Origin: Antitrichia curtipendula
Lineage: Eukaryota; Streptophyta; Bryopsida; Hypnales; Leucodontaceae
Reading direction: 5' to 3'
DNA length: 64,000 nucleotides
NCBI GenBank assembly: GCA_951230915.1
Contig: OX579634.1
Span: forward strand, 17,324,725 to 17,388,724
In this document: positions 11,902 to 24,971 of the stretch, piece after piece
Layout: each line of letters opens with the position of its first letter
Numbering within the stretch: the stretch's first letter is position 1
Translations under genes and position numbers: made by a program
Notes under the pieces: model-generated
Databases searched by the model: none
What the model was told of the DNA's origin: nothing
What the model saw: the letters and a program-made list of their open reading frames with translations, nothing else

Positions 11902-13990
11902 AAAAATTGTAGAGTAGAATTTGAGAAACCATAAATCAATTATGGATATGCATATTATGTCCTTTAGTCCTATTTTTTCATGATTTCAATTTTGGATTTG
12001 ATATGTAAAACAAGTCTAAAACAAGTCTTAAAGACTTCAAATCACTTTCACTGTTTTAACACCCTCTTGATCAAACATTATAATCTTTCAACCTATAAGT
12101 GATATTATTGTATTTGAAAATGTATAAATTTTGCGCATTTGAATATCCCTGCCTAATAAAATAGAAATAATGTTTTAATTGAAATCCACAATATATGTTC
12201 ATAGGACAATAGAATGTACATTGAAATCGCCTTACACATATTGTGTGCTATCAATATTGTGAAAATCCCTAAAACTTGCTTTAATGTTAACATCAATTTC
12301 TACAAGAGCTTTTATTTCTCCTTGAGTACTTTTCATCCTATAGACAAAAAGTATTTTTGACAACATGACTACTTTAATCCAATGCATAGAAGAATTTTTA
12401 GCTATGAGGATATTTTCAACATATGTATAAGATAACCTTTAATTATAGAGGCATTTTTTATGTAAAAAATAACATTTAACGATTTGAATAATTTAGAATT
12501 TATATAGAGTGTGCCTTTAATTACAAAATTAGCTTGTTCTATGTACGTGAAAACTTTACAAATCATAATTATTTTGCTTAACTTGTTTATGGAAGAACAA
12601 TTTATCAACTTTTATCATATACATAGGAAATTTTATATTTGTTAAAGCAATTTTTCTATAGGAAGTCACTGTTTGACACATACATACACTACAATGACCT
12701 TATATTATAAGTCACAATATTCACCTAGGGTCAACGTTCCCATAACCTATTTCCCAAATTTTGACTAGAGGCTATACTTGTGCCACAGTAGGGAGCTGTT
12801 TTCACGCCCCCCATTTCCATTGATGGAATCAGTGAGATAAATTAGAATAGGAAATGTGGAATTTTGCATTATTATTTTTTGGTGGTAGAGTAGAAGTTGT
12901 GACTTATTGGATAATTTGGTGCAAACATGAACACAATAAGGGGCAAATGCTTCCCTAACCTATTTCCTTAGCAAGATTGGAGAATCTCTAGTGTAGAAAA
13001 GCACCTCTCCTCTTCCACTAAATCAAGAACTAAATATCATCCTATCTAAAGTATTCTAGAATAAATTTATTCAAATGCTATGAGAGTTTCCACCACAATG
13101 CTATTACAGGATTCACAATGAATGGCAGGGCACATGCAAACTCAGCATTTGCCTTCATTGTCATGTTGAAAAAGCCCTGTTGATTGTCTAGAATAGACAC
13201 CCCCCCTCCCCCCTGTCATACAAAGGTTGGCCTTTGTTTATGGCCTAGGAAGTAGAAAAGAAATCTTTGAGCACTGCCAATTGATGCCTGAAGCTTGCAT
13301 TGGCACCATCTTATCTGTAATATTATGGATAGATGATGCCAAAAGCATCAGGAAATTCCTGTTGGGGGCACCTACGGTCAAGTTCGTCAATGAGATTGGA
13401 AGCAACCTCTGCACAAATGCAAGCAAACGGATTAGACCAAGCACATTGGCATTCAAGCATTCAAGCATGCACATAATGAGTTACAACATTCAAACATAGA
13501 TTTTTAACATGAGCAAACCTTGTGATTTTGGACAATCTTGTAGAAATGGCAACAAATGAACCTACATTGAGAAAAAAAAATGGGAAGCATAAAACAAACT
13601 AAGTCTAAGCCTAAGCATAGACATAGAATCAACCTAAGCTAAAATAAGCAAACATTCAACAAAGATTGAACCAACCTACATTGACAAAAAAAACCCATGG
13701 GAAACAAAAACCTCCACATCCAAACACAAGCAACCGGCAATACATAAGAAAACCAAAGCAAAGCATAAGCAAGTGACAATGAACCAAGCTTCATTTCGGA
13801 AAAAAATTGAAACAACCAAACATAAGCAAACATCATCAAACAAACAAAAATAAAATTTATAGTCCACAAACTTGCTTGAGAATTATTGCTCGACATTATT
13901 CTGGACTCAGTTAAAATCTTCTTGTATTATAAAGAGATGCTGACCAATTTTCTTGTCATGGCAGTGTGCAAAAACATGAGTCGCCTTAAA
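11902..13990. other. AT-rich intergenic sequence without a recognisable gene
   Basis: No gene. 13500-13860 is A-rich with loosely repeated 'aagcaaacat' and 'aaccaaagc' motifs. Frames seen here are in repetitive low-complexity sequence and have no recognisable domain. Confidence 0.5.
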
Positions 13991-14041
13991 GTTTAAAAAA
14001 AACAAGTAACAAATGTTGCTTTCTCTAGGCAGTGGAGACCG

Positions 14042-16033
14042 CTACAGAAGAATGTTTGTACTAGACAATGCCACTAGGTCACTGTAACAATGGAAGTCAG
14101 CTTTGCTGAAAGCAGCTGCAACATCAACAAATATGCGTGCCAATTCATCTTGGCACAACTTCACCGTACTCAAGAAATCACAAATGAAAATATCACAAGA
14201 CTGTGAGAGTTTAATGAGGCAATTAATGAATGGCATTGACAAGGGGTATGAATACTATAAGAAACCCACATTTTAGGTGGCGTTTTGTAATGTTTTTAAA
14301 CATATTTTAGGTGACGTCCAAAGCAACAAATCCATGTTTTTATGTCAACATTGATGTTATGTTGGATGTATTTTTGACATAAAAATATGGTTTTGTTGCT
14401 TTGGACGTCACCTAAAATACGTTTAAAAACATTACAAAACGCCACCTAAAATGCAGGTTTCTTATAGTGGAAGAAAGCCAATGAAAGCAATACTTTTATA
14501 TTAGCCAACAGGTCGAAGTTGTCCGTAGCCCCCACATGAGATTTCAAACCAAGTCTTGGGATCATGTCCACGCCCATCTTAATGAGCAAAGTGCAATACT
14601 CTAATAAATTTTATTTGCAAGGCTTTGCATGGAAATCCATCTAGTTTCCACATTGTGAACCATCTTGTTACCCTTAGTTTCTATGAAATCAGTAAGCATT
14701 TGCAATTTAGCATGACGCCTGTTGCTTTGGCAGAAGTAGGCATATAAGGTCTGAATGAGACCCTCAAGTCTGGACACCATCTAAAATTTTGACATAGTCT
14801 CAACCACAAGATTCAACCCGTGACTAATACAACTAGCACAAATGATAAACGGGACCTATTTCTCTCCAATCTGGATTGTAAGTCCTATCCTCGGTCTCTG
14901 AAATGTACTAACTCCATCAGTACCAAAGCACACTAACTTTCTTGCAATTTCCTCACGCATCAACCCTCCCTCCCTCATCAAAGCATGTATGATAAAATTA
15001 ATTAAGTGAGCCATAGTACCACTCTCAGAAATAGAAGATAAGAGTAAGAAATGCAAAATTCTCTTCCAATTATTCATGGGCGTAAATATGAACCTCCAAC
15101 CAAGAGGTATTATCGACTGTCGTCACCTCATTGGCACTTATAGAAATCACAATGCCAGATTGGCAACATCCTTAAGGGCCACCAAAACAAAGCCGTGGAG
15201 ATGCTCACTCATCTTCCAGTCCATCATCTTTGATTAATGTTTCTTGGGAAGATTTCTTACCTTAAGTTGTTTAAACAACTATTGTTGACGCTCGTAATCA
15301 CACATTGGGCAAACATGATTGAGAATATGAAAGAAGATTGAGAATCAAACCTACTTTTGCTTGAATTCAATGTCCAAGCCTCCCGTCAATTGATTGGCAA
15401 TACTTGCAAATTGCTTCCACTCAGCCCATAATTTCGACAGCTACAATGCTTGTAATTGTGTTTAGGGTCACATTTCTTCATGTGAGGCAAGGGAATGTCA
15501 TTCTTGTGATAGGTGCATTTTCCTTCATGTTTTTCTAAATTGTTGGCCTTTGGAAGGAGGAGTTTGCATTGCCCCGTAATGGTAGTGCAACTGCAACTAA
15601 GAATATCAACCACGTTTTCATCATAATTGAATTCACCTTTCAACTAGGCAAATTTACACACCCAAACTTTTTGCCACCTATGGGTTATGGTCGTGGAGGC
15701 TGTCTTTGTTCTCTTGTATCCCAACATCCCAAGCATTTTGTTCTTCTTTCCTAAAGCATATCCCTCGCCGTTGCTCGCAGGATGAATAGGATCAACAACA
15801 TGAGAAACTATTGTCACCTCAGAAGTCAGGCCATCATGGGACGGCAGATGTGCAAGCATTTGCCAGAAACATGTCTCTAACATATGAGTGATCTCGAAGA
15901 AATAAGAAGAAATGGGATCACCATTGACCAACAAATACTTGCCCAGACCGTTTGTGTTGTGGCTAGACCCAAAGTGCTCACCCGAAAATTGTCTTGGAGT
16001 TTCAATTGTAGAGCCATCAAAAGAAACTTGCAC
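14042..16033 (-). pseudogene. hAT-like transposase remnant, interrupted
   Basis: Reading the minus strand from about 16030 down to 14042 gives protein-like blocks separated by stops and frame changes: CKLLLPKANNLEKHEG; NEVTTVDNTSWLEVHIY; the GTDGVSTFQ block inside 14856-15077; a CISHGLNLVVETMSK block near 14800, where active relatives have an 'H-R-NL' version; NVETRWISMQS; and KLCQDELARIFVD close to the end. Block order fits large hAT-type transposases with a central catalytic region (from memory; not searched). Many stops, so it cannot make a protein. A 217-bp MITE (14253-14469) sits between the last two blocks. The C-terminal dimerisation motif was not found. Confidence 0.6.
14253..14469. 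mobile_element. Palindromic CACTA-type MITE, 217 bp
   Basis: The two halves are almost perfect inverted copies of about 95 bp. The right terminus read inward is CACTATAAGAAACC and the left is TACTATAAGAAACC. A 3-bp duplication GAA (14250-14252 and 14470-14472) flanks it, as expected for CACTA (En/Spm) insertion. It has no ORF and would fold into a near-perfect hairpin if transcribed. Confidence 0.85.
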
Positions 16034-16247
16034 CCCAACACCCTAAGCCAACAATACAAAGTAACAAGTGCGCAGCCAAAAAAAATTGCAACTTGAAATA
16101 ACAAGCATGACCGAATGGAAAGCGAGAAAGAATTGGAGCTTCATGGAGCGCAACAGCAACAATGTGAGACTACAAGAAAGTGAGGAAACATTCAAAGCAT
16201 AGGAACAAGTATATGGAGCACCAATTAAATTTCCAATTTAAGGTCAC

Positions 16248-16483
16248 ATTTGTTATATTGAGACTTTTTGCAATCTCATTTTTATCCTGAACTTGAGGAT
16301 AAACCGTTTTATCTCTTTACTAGTATTTTTTTATAAATAGAAAACAACACCAACTTTTGGAATTTCATTATAGAATCACTATTTTAGCATTATTTTTTTT
16401 GGTTTCAATTATTTTTTTGAAAAATGAATTTTTCAATAACTAACATTCTGTCTCAATCTGCAAAAAGTCTCAATATAACAAAT
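16248..16483. mobile_element. Short TIR element (236 bp)
   Basis: The left end ATTTGTTATATTGAGACTTT continues TTTGCA and is matched exactly by the inverted right end, 25 bp in all. AT-rich inside, no coding. Target duplication not clear, so superfamily is left open. Confidence 0.7.
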
Positions 16484-18272
16484 ATCTCAAAAAATTTGAG
16501 AAAGAAAATAATTCAATCATCATCTCCATTTCCAGATTGCAGTGAATGCAAGAGTCAAATTGTGAACAATTCTAGATTTTCAATATTCCACCGCAATGAA
16601 GAAGTGGCACAGTGGCGGTGGTACATTCAAAATATTCAAATTGTAAAGTCGGCATTTAAAGCAAGGAGTAAGGGAATTTTGTTTTCAAAACAAGGAGTAA
16701 TGGCAAGCCCGATTCCAAAAACTTGCATTAGTGACGGCAAAGCATCTCACTATCTCAATGAGTTAGTGATCTCAATTAATGCTAATCAAAATTGCAAAGT
16801 CAAGTTAACGCTAAACATTTGCAAGTTCAAGGAGAGAGAGATGCTAATCCCCCTTCCAAGCGCAGCTTTTCTAAACCCTAGCCCTTGTGAATATCAACCG
16901 CTTGTCTAATAGATCCATGACCAAGGTGCCAAGCTGGCGAACGGATGGGAAAAAAAATTCAAATTGATGCTCCCTTACGATTGGATGAATAAGCGGCGAC
17001 AATGGCGATTGGATGTCACCTAATCAATTGTCACATCTAGTACATTGTGCAAATTTAGAGTAATTAAAGGTCAGTACCATCTCTTCTAATGATTTTTAAT
17101 CCAAATTCTCCAATTTCAGTTTGTTTCCTAAAGCACATGTCTTCTTCTTCGCAATTAGTTGAACCTACTTAAAGATTATTTGATCTTAATGAGGTCACAA
17201 AGCGAAAACAATTGCAATGGATTCCTTAACTATTGTTCAACAATTCAAATTTTACAAATCACAACCTACAACAACAACTCAGGCATTGCCATTCATCAAA
17301 AGGCTCTTCCATTAGAATTCAAAGACTACAAAAGTGTGCTATTGCAATACAATTTTTTCTGTTATCCAAACGTGTTTATTATTGCTATTTTGATTGGATG
17401 ACTAAGTTCACTTGAAAAAAATGAATTGAAAAAAATATGAAGGGTCGTGGTGAGAATCACAATTTAGTTCAATGACGGAGTTTGTTATATTATTTTGGAA
17501 TTCTTGCATTTTGTCACAGCTTAGGGGAGTAGGTAGTGAATTAGTTATACAAATTTTTGTATTTTCTCACTTGCAATGCCTAGCTACAAGTCATCCATAC
17601 CATTTGACAAGTCTAATAAGGCTCAAATCCGGATTGGATAAGGCAACAAAAATTTAGTCAACCAACTAAGTCCATGACTTGGTGGATGATTTTGCTTTCA
17701 CTAGGCTTTTATTGACTACATTTGTTGATTGTGAGGTCTTATTTTCTAAATTTTCTTCCTTTGAGATAATCCTATGTTTATTTAGTTTTTGGAGAAGTTG
17801 TTGGAACAAAAGTTGAAGCTCATTTTACCTTTCTTCTAGATTTCATAGGATTGTAATCTTACCAAAAAGATATAGATAGAATTATGGAGAGAAAAGGAAT
17901 GGCCAAACAATGAAATATGGTTCATATGGCTTGGTATGGGCTGAAATCCACTTACTTAGGTGAAGGAGGTGAAGGATAAGAGGCGACCTTCTTTTCCTCC
18001 ATGATATAGGTTTTTTGAGGTTTTATCATGTATTTGAAGAACAATAGAAAGTTGTGTATTAAAAATTGTGAATTAAGAATTTTAAAATGAAAATTTAGGA
18101 GGATGTTTTCCTTTTTACTATCATTCCAAAAATATATGACTTGCTTAATTTGGAATTTATATGTGAATTTTATGTTTAATGGAGTGATTGAGGATCAATT
18201 GGCATAGAGTTTGAGGTTGAAATATTTAAATGCTCGTACTACATCACAAAGTTCAGTGCATGCCAATATGGT
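16484..18272. other. Intergenic sequence, no recognisable gene
   Basis: A 161-codon open frame from 16424 to 16909 overlaps the right TIR of the preceding element and shows no recognised domain, so I do not call it. The rest is AT-rich, with no repeat structure that I could define. Confidence 0.45.
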
Positions 18273-18399
18273 GCCAATATGGTGCATTGAATCGCTATCA
18301 AGCTAATTTGGTACAAACTTCCATATTAGGTTTAATATTGAGTTTGCATGGAGGTTGGCACCAAATTAGCTTGATAGTGTTTCAGTGCACCATATTGAC
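18273..18399. repeat. Short-loop hairpin, 53-bp arms
   Basis: Arms 18273-18325 and 18347-18399 are inverted copies matching at 45 of 53 positions with no gaps, around a 21-base loop. The core 'ctatcaagctaatttggt' is perfectly paired. Just upstream, 'ccaatatggtg' is duplicated. It could be a small MITE or a hairpin RNA precursor; sequence alone does not decide. Confidence 0.7.
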
Positions 18400-18939
18400 A
18401 TGTCTTGATTTTCCTGATGTAGGTTGGTGAAGTAGTATTTAGTTTGGAGATACAATAAGAGACTATATATTAAGTTTTTATCTTTTCAAAAGGGTATAGA
18501 ATTCTTAGTTTAGAGTTAGAAAGTAAAAGATATAGGCTTAAAGTAGTATAGAGTTATCCTTAGATTTTAGAGTCTCAACCTCAACAAGTCATAGATAATA
18601 GAGTATAGAAGATTTGGAGTTGAAATTTAGGGTATAATATGTACAAAAACGTTTGATTTCCAAAAAATTATGGCACAAAGCATTTGGAGCTTTTATAGGA
18701 CAAATAGATTCTTAGAAATAAAGGAGTATTGAATTATTGCCAAATTTAAGATAAAAGACTTCAATTGGCTATAAAAATTGGACAATGAGAGATTTCAACA
18801 TGAAATTTGGAGACTTTAGAGAAAATTGTATTATCATTTCTAAAAGATATCACACTCTTAATTTGAAGTTCTAGAATGGCTGGGGCACTCATTTGAGTGC
18901 TTAATACAATTCTAAAGGTTTTCATATGGTTGGTGCACA

Positions 18940-19250
18940 ATTTATACAGCTTCTATACAAAAATAGAGTATTTTATCTAACTTATACATCTTTTATACAA
19001 ATATATAATATTATATACTACTTGTACAACTCCTATATGACTATGAAGTATTGTATATGATATATGCAACTTTTATATGAATATATAATATTATATACAA
19101 CTCATACGACTTTTATACAAATATATGGTATTATATTTGATATATTTGACTTTATACATGATATATATGGATATGCTTATGATTTGATTCATATGTATTA
19201 TACTCATATGGATATATTATATTTCATACATGTCACACGAGTATTGGTAT
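18940..19250. repeat. TA-rich degenerate tandem array, period about 46 bp
   Basis: Repeated 'acttttatacaaatatataatattatata' type units at about 18960, 19005, 19070 and 19105, decaying rightward into 'gatatatgga' runs. Confidence 0.6.
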
Positions 19251-20478
19251 AAATCTCCCTATACATACTTTATAAAAAAATAATGTATGCATATATGTGG
19301 GGAATATTCAATATACTTCTACTTTTGTTGATTATGAATTCTTTCATGTCCTAGACCAATTCTAATTGCAATTAGAAACTCGGTGTTTTTCCAAAGCAAA
19401 CCTTCTCTACCCAACAACGTAGTGCCTATGAAGATGACACAAACAAATAAATGTACAATCCACATACATTCTAGTAGAAAACCAAATTTGAGCATTCAAA
19501 AAGCTATACCATGATATGCAATAACAAATGCAAGAGTGCAAACAAAAAATTATAAAACTTCATGCACCACACAACTTCTTCTTTTAATTGAAGCAAAAGA
19601 AATACAATTTGAAATGTATTATTATTTTAACAGGGTGTTCAATAGAAACTTGTTTTGAAGGATTTTCATACTTACTCGATTTATTATCTTTAAAAAGTTT
19701 GATGTTGTCTTCACACACCTTCTTCACCTATAGATGCAACATTGAAGCAAATTCGATTTAAAGTACATCTGCCTATGACATACGAATCACAATGAGAGAC
19801 ACCTAGGGAACAACCCATTACAATCTTGCATCAACCCATGCAAGACTTTGTTGGCAATAAATGAGATTTGAATTACATTAGGTTGAATTAGTGACCACGA
19901 TCAATGTCTTGGATGATGGTGATAGAATGATTAGTGACTGCAACAAAATCTTCCACTTTTCGAGTGTATTTTGAATCCATCACAAGAAGTGACTTTCTTA
20001 GGCCTTCATTTTCTAACCATGTTAGGAAATATTGTGATTGCTTTAGGTGAGTAAAGTGACCATTATGGATACAGTTTTTGTTGGTTTGGAGGTAGTTTAG
20101 AGACTCTTTTAGGCCAATTGAGCAACACATTTCATAACAAATTCATACCTTGTCAAAAAAAATCAATTGTTCTCTCCAACTCTCACATTTGTCTTAAATA
20201 TGGATTTATTATTTTTTTTAAACTTCAACAATGTCAACAAGGCAAACCAATCATTCTGCCTTTTATTGGTTGGTTTACTTTATATTCCCTCTTCTCAAAT
20301 ATGACAAGAGATGAAAAATATTGTTTTTAAAATTATTTTGTATATTATTGATATGTGGAAACAAATAACTCTTTTGTTTTGTATATTTTTTAAATGCATT
20401 GAAATAGTATAATTTCCACTCTTCATCCATATAATATGTGCAGTGCAAATACACCTTTCACATGTGATAGTTATACTA
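19251..20478. other. AT-rich intergenic sequence
   Basis: No gene or well-bounded repeat recognised. The 80-codon minus-strand frame at 19888-20130 has no recognisable domain. Confidence 0.4.
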
Positions 20479-20836
20479 CTCCCTCCGTCCCAAAATGACC
20501 TTCCTGTTGACCTTTATTTAGTGTCCCAAAATGATCTTCTTGTTGGAGGAGAAAGGGAGCTAGTGACACTTGTACATAGTCCAAAAGCATGGGCATGCTA
20601 ACCAATCCCATGCATCAAGTGAGTGGCCACCGGTGCTCTTCAAAAATGCCTCAAAAATTCAATTTTCAAGCACTTTGAAACCACACTTTGAAAACTAATT
20701 TAAAACTCAAAATTTCAGAACAATAGGAGGACATCAAACTCTATTCATAAGTCAATTTTTTTTGAAAAAATAGTTCTTTTTGAGCTTAATCTATAACATC
20801 TTGTGTAATAGGAAGATCATTTTGGGACGGAGGGAG
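20479..20836. mobile_element. Stowaway-type MITE (358 bp)
   Basis: Starts CTCCCTCCGTCCCAAAATGA, ends with the inverted ATTTTGGGACGGAGGGAG, flanked by TA (20477-20478, 20837-20838). Shares subterminal 'cttcctgttg'/'aggaagatcatt' sequence with the copy at 10878-11446. Noncoding. Confidence 0.92.
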
Positions 20837-21121
20837 TATTTTACTGCAGTCTTCATGAATGTAAAAAAACTGTCTACTATTTTCTATCACTGTAAGTTGG
20901 TGCATGGAGAAATTTTGAATTCCATGCTGAAAATTGATTATTGCTTTCTGATCTTGGACCAATGCTTGGTGCATAGCAATTCGCTGATTGGATAAACACC
21001 CATGTGAAGAAAGCAGATCATGAATGGATTGACAAATTCATGGCCTGGACCTACGGTGATTATAATATACCTGGACCAATGCTCTGCCTTTGTTGATGTC
21101 CCTGGATACTCATGTCCTTAA

Positions 21122-21342
21122 CCCTTAAACGACAGGCCCATAACCATGGCCATCATCTGTTTTGACACTGTGTGAATTTTTGAATTAAAATAATGCGAAA
21201 GCACTCATTGGAAGTCAAACTATTGTAGATGATCTTCCCTTTTCCCACAAAATTTGGAGGATACATAGTTGCACTGCTGTCCTACATAGGAGATTCTCTT
21301 GTCATTCATCAACCGCAAAACGTCCGCCTCGACATTTATGGG
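21122..21342. mobile_element. Small TTAA-flanked TIR element (221 bp)
   Basis: CCCTTAAACGACAGGC at the left and CCCATAAATGTCGAGGC inverted at the right, with TTAA immediately outside both ends (21118-21121, 21343-21346). The internal 'gaagtcaaactattgt' block also occurs near 47980 and, diverged, near 8360. Confidence 0.65.
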
Positions 21343-21346
21343 TTAA

Positions 21347-24300
21347 AATACCATGCTTCCTCAAGAGTTTCAACTCCATTTTAGCTTCCAAACAATTTAT
21401 GCGGAGTTAAGGATTATCAACAAATTAATCCTTGAAAGGCCCTTGGGGTTCCTTTGTACGACCTGTATTTAGCCTTACAACTCTTCAATTCTATGTTAAT
21501 ATATGAATTGTGATACTTTGTCATTTAAGTACTATTATGATCATCAATTTATTTTATACTAAAAAATATTTGGTCAATATTTTTATGATTAAATATCACC
21601 AAATTCGTAATATATTATATGGCTGCAAAGGGCTATTAGGCCTAGGCCCCCGAAGGGTTAAGAGGAACCTGATCCACCCCAAGTTGGGAATATTTTTCCT
21701 GAGCACTCTCAAGGTTCCGTCCTTGGGTGGGTCTTGTCATTTTGGTTCACTTCTTTTGTTCTGATTCTAGGCTCTCTGTTTAGTTCTTCACGGAGACTAA
21801 GTCTTATGGTTCAATGTTTTAAAAAAAAAAACTCATTCCATTTACCAAAGAATTTTGGAAAAAAAATAAACCTTGACTTAACCTCTAAATGCCCAAGTGT
21901 CCTCCTGGTAGAAAATTTGGATTTGAGACAAGTCCCCATGATCTCAATCTTGTTCTTGTTTTTCTGAATCTTTGAATGAAGATGCGTATTGCTTTATTGC
22001 TTTGTAGGGATATAATTTTTACTAAAATTCAATTCAAAATCCAGAAGTTATAAGCATTTTAATTCAAATTTTGCAAGAAACATCAGGTAAGGCATGGAAA
22101 TTTATGGGAATTTCACTTGACTTTTGGTAAGGCAACATTTGGGGTACTAAACAAGGGACCAAAGTGCCTAATGATGAGAACTTTGGGGAATACGGTTCCC
22201 AATGGTGAATATGTACATGAAGAACATTTTCAATTTTGGGAACATATGGGAACATATGGGAACATATGAAAACATAGCTCTCATGATGGGAACATATGAA
22301 AAAATGCAAGGAACAAAGAAGGACGTTTTTGCAATGATGTCCAATGTATTAGGATCTTGGTTGATGACATTGTGCTTCTAATGTCTATAGAAATTAGAGG
22401 AATTTTTTTGGAATTTTTTTTTGCTTGGGAAGAAAAACTATAATATGGCATCTACCTTTGGGATTCTTTGAATTTGAAAATATGATGTGAGAATTTTGTG
22501 CGCAAAAAGGACTAGTTTATTGTCATTTCTTCAAACAACCATGCATTATATAATTTTTTTGGATATGTTCTACTTCCTTTTTACCTTTGAAATTTGGTGG
22601 AGATATGCTTGACATGTTCACTTCTTCAATGCAATAGACTTTATATTGAAAGTCTATAACTAGTGCAAAAAATTTCTACAAGTTGCAGCCAAGACCATTT
22701 GAAATTCTCATATAGGGGTCCAAAAAAACTTTTTCTTCACACTTCAAATGCAGATATTTTGCAATCCATAATGTCAAACTTGACAAAAAAAAAATTATCA
22801 TGTGTTCATATACAAGTTTAATGCAAGATCCTATTGTTTAATACTCAAAAAATTCATTTTTCCATCTTTTTGAGTCAATGGAATAGAAATAGCAGCTTTA
22901 GCTAGATTTTGAAGGGAAAAAGGGCTCGGCATTTAATAATTTAAGAGTTTTTTTACACTCATAAATTAATTTGATTAATTTTTTAAATAAATAAAAATTT
23001 ATGAGCTTTGAAATTTTATTTATGCATAGTGCACTACTTGTACCAGAATATGTCTAAATTTTGTTGAGAATTCTTCTTTCTTCAATTGATTATGGCAAGT
23101 TTTGTAAGTGTGTCAAACATTTTGAAAGACATTGTAGACCTTGAATTTCAAATTTTTTATATTGTAAAATTGAGTCGAGGGTTTTTAATATCTTGAAAAC
23201 TTAAAAAAGTTTGAAAAGTCCTAGGAAAGGTAATAATGTAATACTAATTTGATCTCCTTTGTTTTAATAAAATAAATAAATAAAAGAAGGTATATACTAC
23301 ATATCTAAGATGGAATTGAAACTCATTTATTGTAATTGTGAGATTTTTCTAGCAAGATATTTATATCCATTGGATATTTAAAGGGGTAGGAAACAGATTT
23401 TATAATTAATTCTGCAAGTCATTTTTAACCACTAAAGGTTCATAACTATATTTTATTAAAAAACATTCCAAAACTATCATTTCTATTGCAAAGAGCTAAA
23501 ATGATAAAACACTATTGTTTGCATATTCAACCATAGGATGGCTTGTATATAACTTGTACAAGAATGAATGGAAAAAATTTCAAAAATCCTAACCATGTAA
23601 ATTGTAAGATATTAGTATTCAAAACTAATTTTTTATTTTGTTTTGAACCTTGCATCCTAGGTTTTTTAACTTTGAACCCTCTTAGTATAAAATTTTATAC
23701 ATTACAGAGTTCTGAGGTTTACATTTGTATGGTGGAAAATTGAGTTGAAAATTTAAGAAAAAAAATTAGAAAAAAAAATAGATTTTCATCCTTTAAAAAA
23801 TTGTTAAATAGAAGTAGATACAAGATGGATAAGAAAATTAAAACCTTTTTTAGTTCTAAAATGAAATTGAATTATATGAATCCTAGTAGTGAGATTGTTG
23901 TAGCAAGTAATCTACACCTAATAGAACTTTTTGTTTTGAAAAGTTAAGCTATGAAATAGATCCTATACAATAGTTTATGAGGAAGATGCCTTTATTGCCC
24001 ATAAAACAAGATTCTTTGTATTTTTCACATGACTAATCCAAATTGAATCATTCAAAGCTTTTTATGTAGAGATAAACATAAATTGTAAAATTTTTATTTC
24101 CTAAATTACAAATCTGAAGGGGAGTCTTTGTTTGCCTTGGGTTAAACATTTTGACCTTAGGAAGACATACTTTCTTTTACCAAGCAAAAATTGAAATAAA
24201 AATTATATTCTCCCAAAACAAATACATTCTCTTACCTCCAAAAGAAGTTTCAAAACATTATTGTAGAATTTGACACCATGGAAATCATGCCTAAAATTCT

Positions 24301-24971
24301 AAACAAATCATTCCATGACTATAAACATGTACGGGTCAAGAAGACATCATTGATTACTCAAACAACAAAGTTCTTTGGTATTTTCACATCACTCTCAAAA
24401 CGAAATTAATTGTAGTTTTCTATATAAAGAAATAAACAACATGGAATTTTAAAAGTTTTCATCTTCATTTTTCATTTTTGATAAGGCAGGGTAGTTTTTT
24501 TTCCATGCATTGATTGAATAAAAAAACGTTAATTTGTAGGAAATTAATTCAATTCCTATATTCAAATAATAATTTTTTTAAATCACATCAATCTAAAATC
24601 CAAAAATTGATATCATAGTGATGTAACAAAAATCCCAATTGTCTCCAAAAGAGACTTTTTTTTTGAAGATTCAACTTCTACTCAAACTAATGTTCAAATT
24701 ATGGAAGATGAACAAAATGCTTTTGTCCAATGTTTTGTCCAAATGTGTTTGCATTTTATCCTACAATAATATTTCTTTTATGTACAAGTAGATGTTGAAA
24801 AGGATTCATACATTAAAGGATTAGTTGTTAGGAAAAATTACAACAATCAAAATTAAGGTGTAGGCAAAATGCTCCTTTGCTAATAAAAAAATATGAACAT
24901 CTATGCAATGCAAATAGATTTAAATCAAAAACTCTAATCCCAGTACACACTCAACTTTGAGCTCCAATTAA
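21347..24971. other. AT-rich region with decayed T1-type repeats
   Basis: No gene. 22238-22267 is a 10-bp tandem repeat (GGGAACATAT x3). A reverse T1-like remnant ends at about 22940 in 'gggctcggcatttaataat' followed by TTAA. A forward T1-like remnant starts near 23430 (TTAA then CCACTAAAGGTTCA) and keeps the 'tttctattgcaaagagc' block typical of the family. Confidence 0.5.

Noticed and set aside
16424..16909. 161-codon forward open frame
   Set aside because: It overlaps the right terminal repeat of a small TIR element, is low in complexity at its start, and shows no recognisable domain.
10878..20836. CTCCCTCCGTCCC motifs as promoter or regulatory sites
   Set aside because: They occur as inverted pairs flanked by TA and are the termini of Stowaway MITEs.
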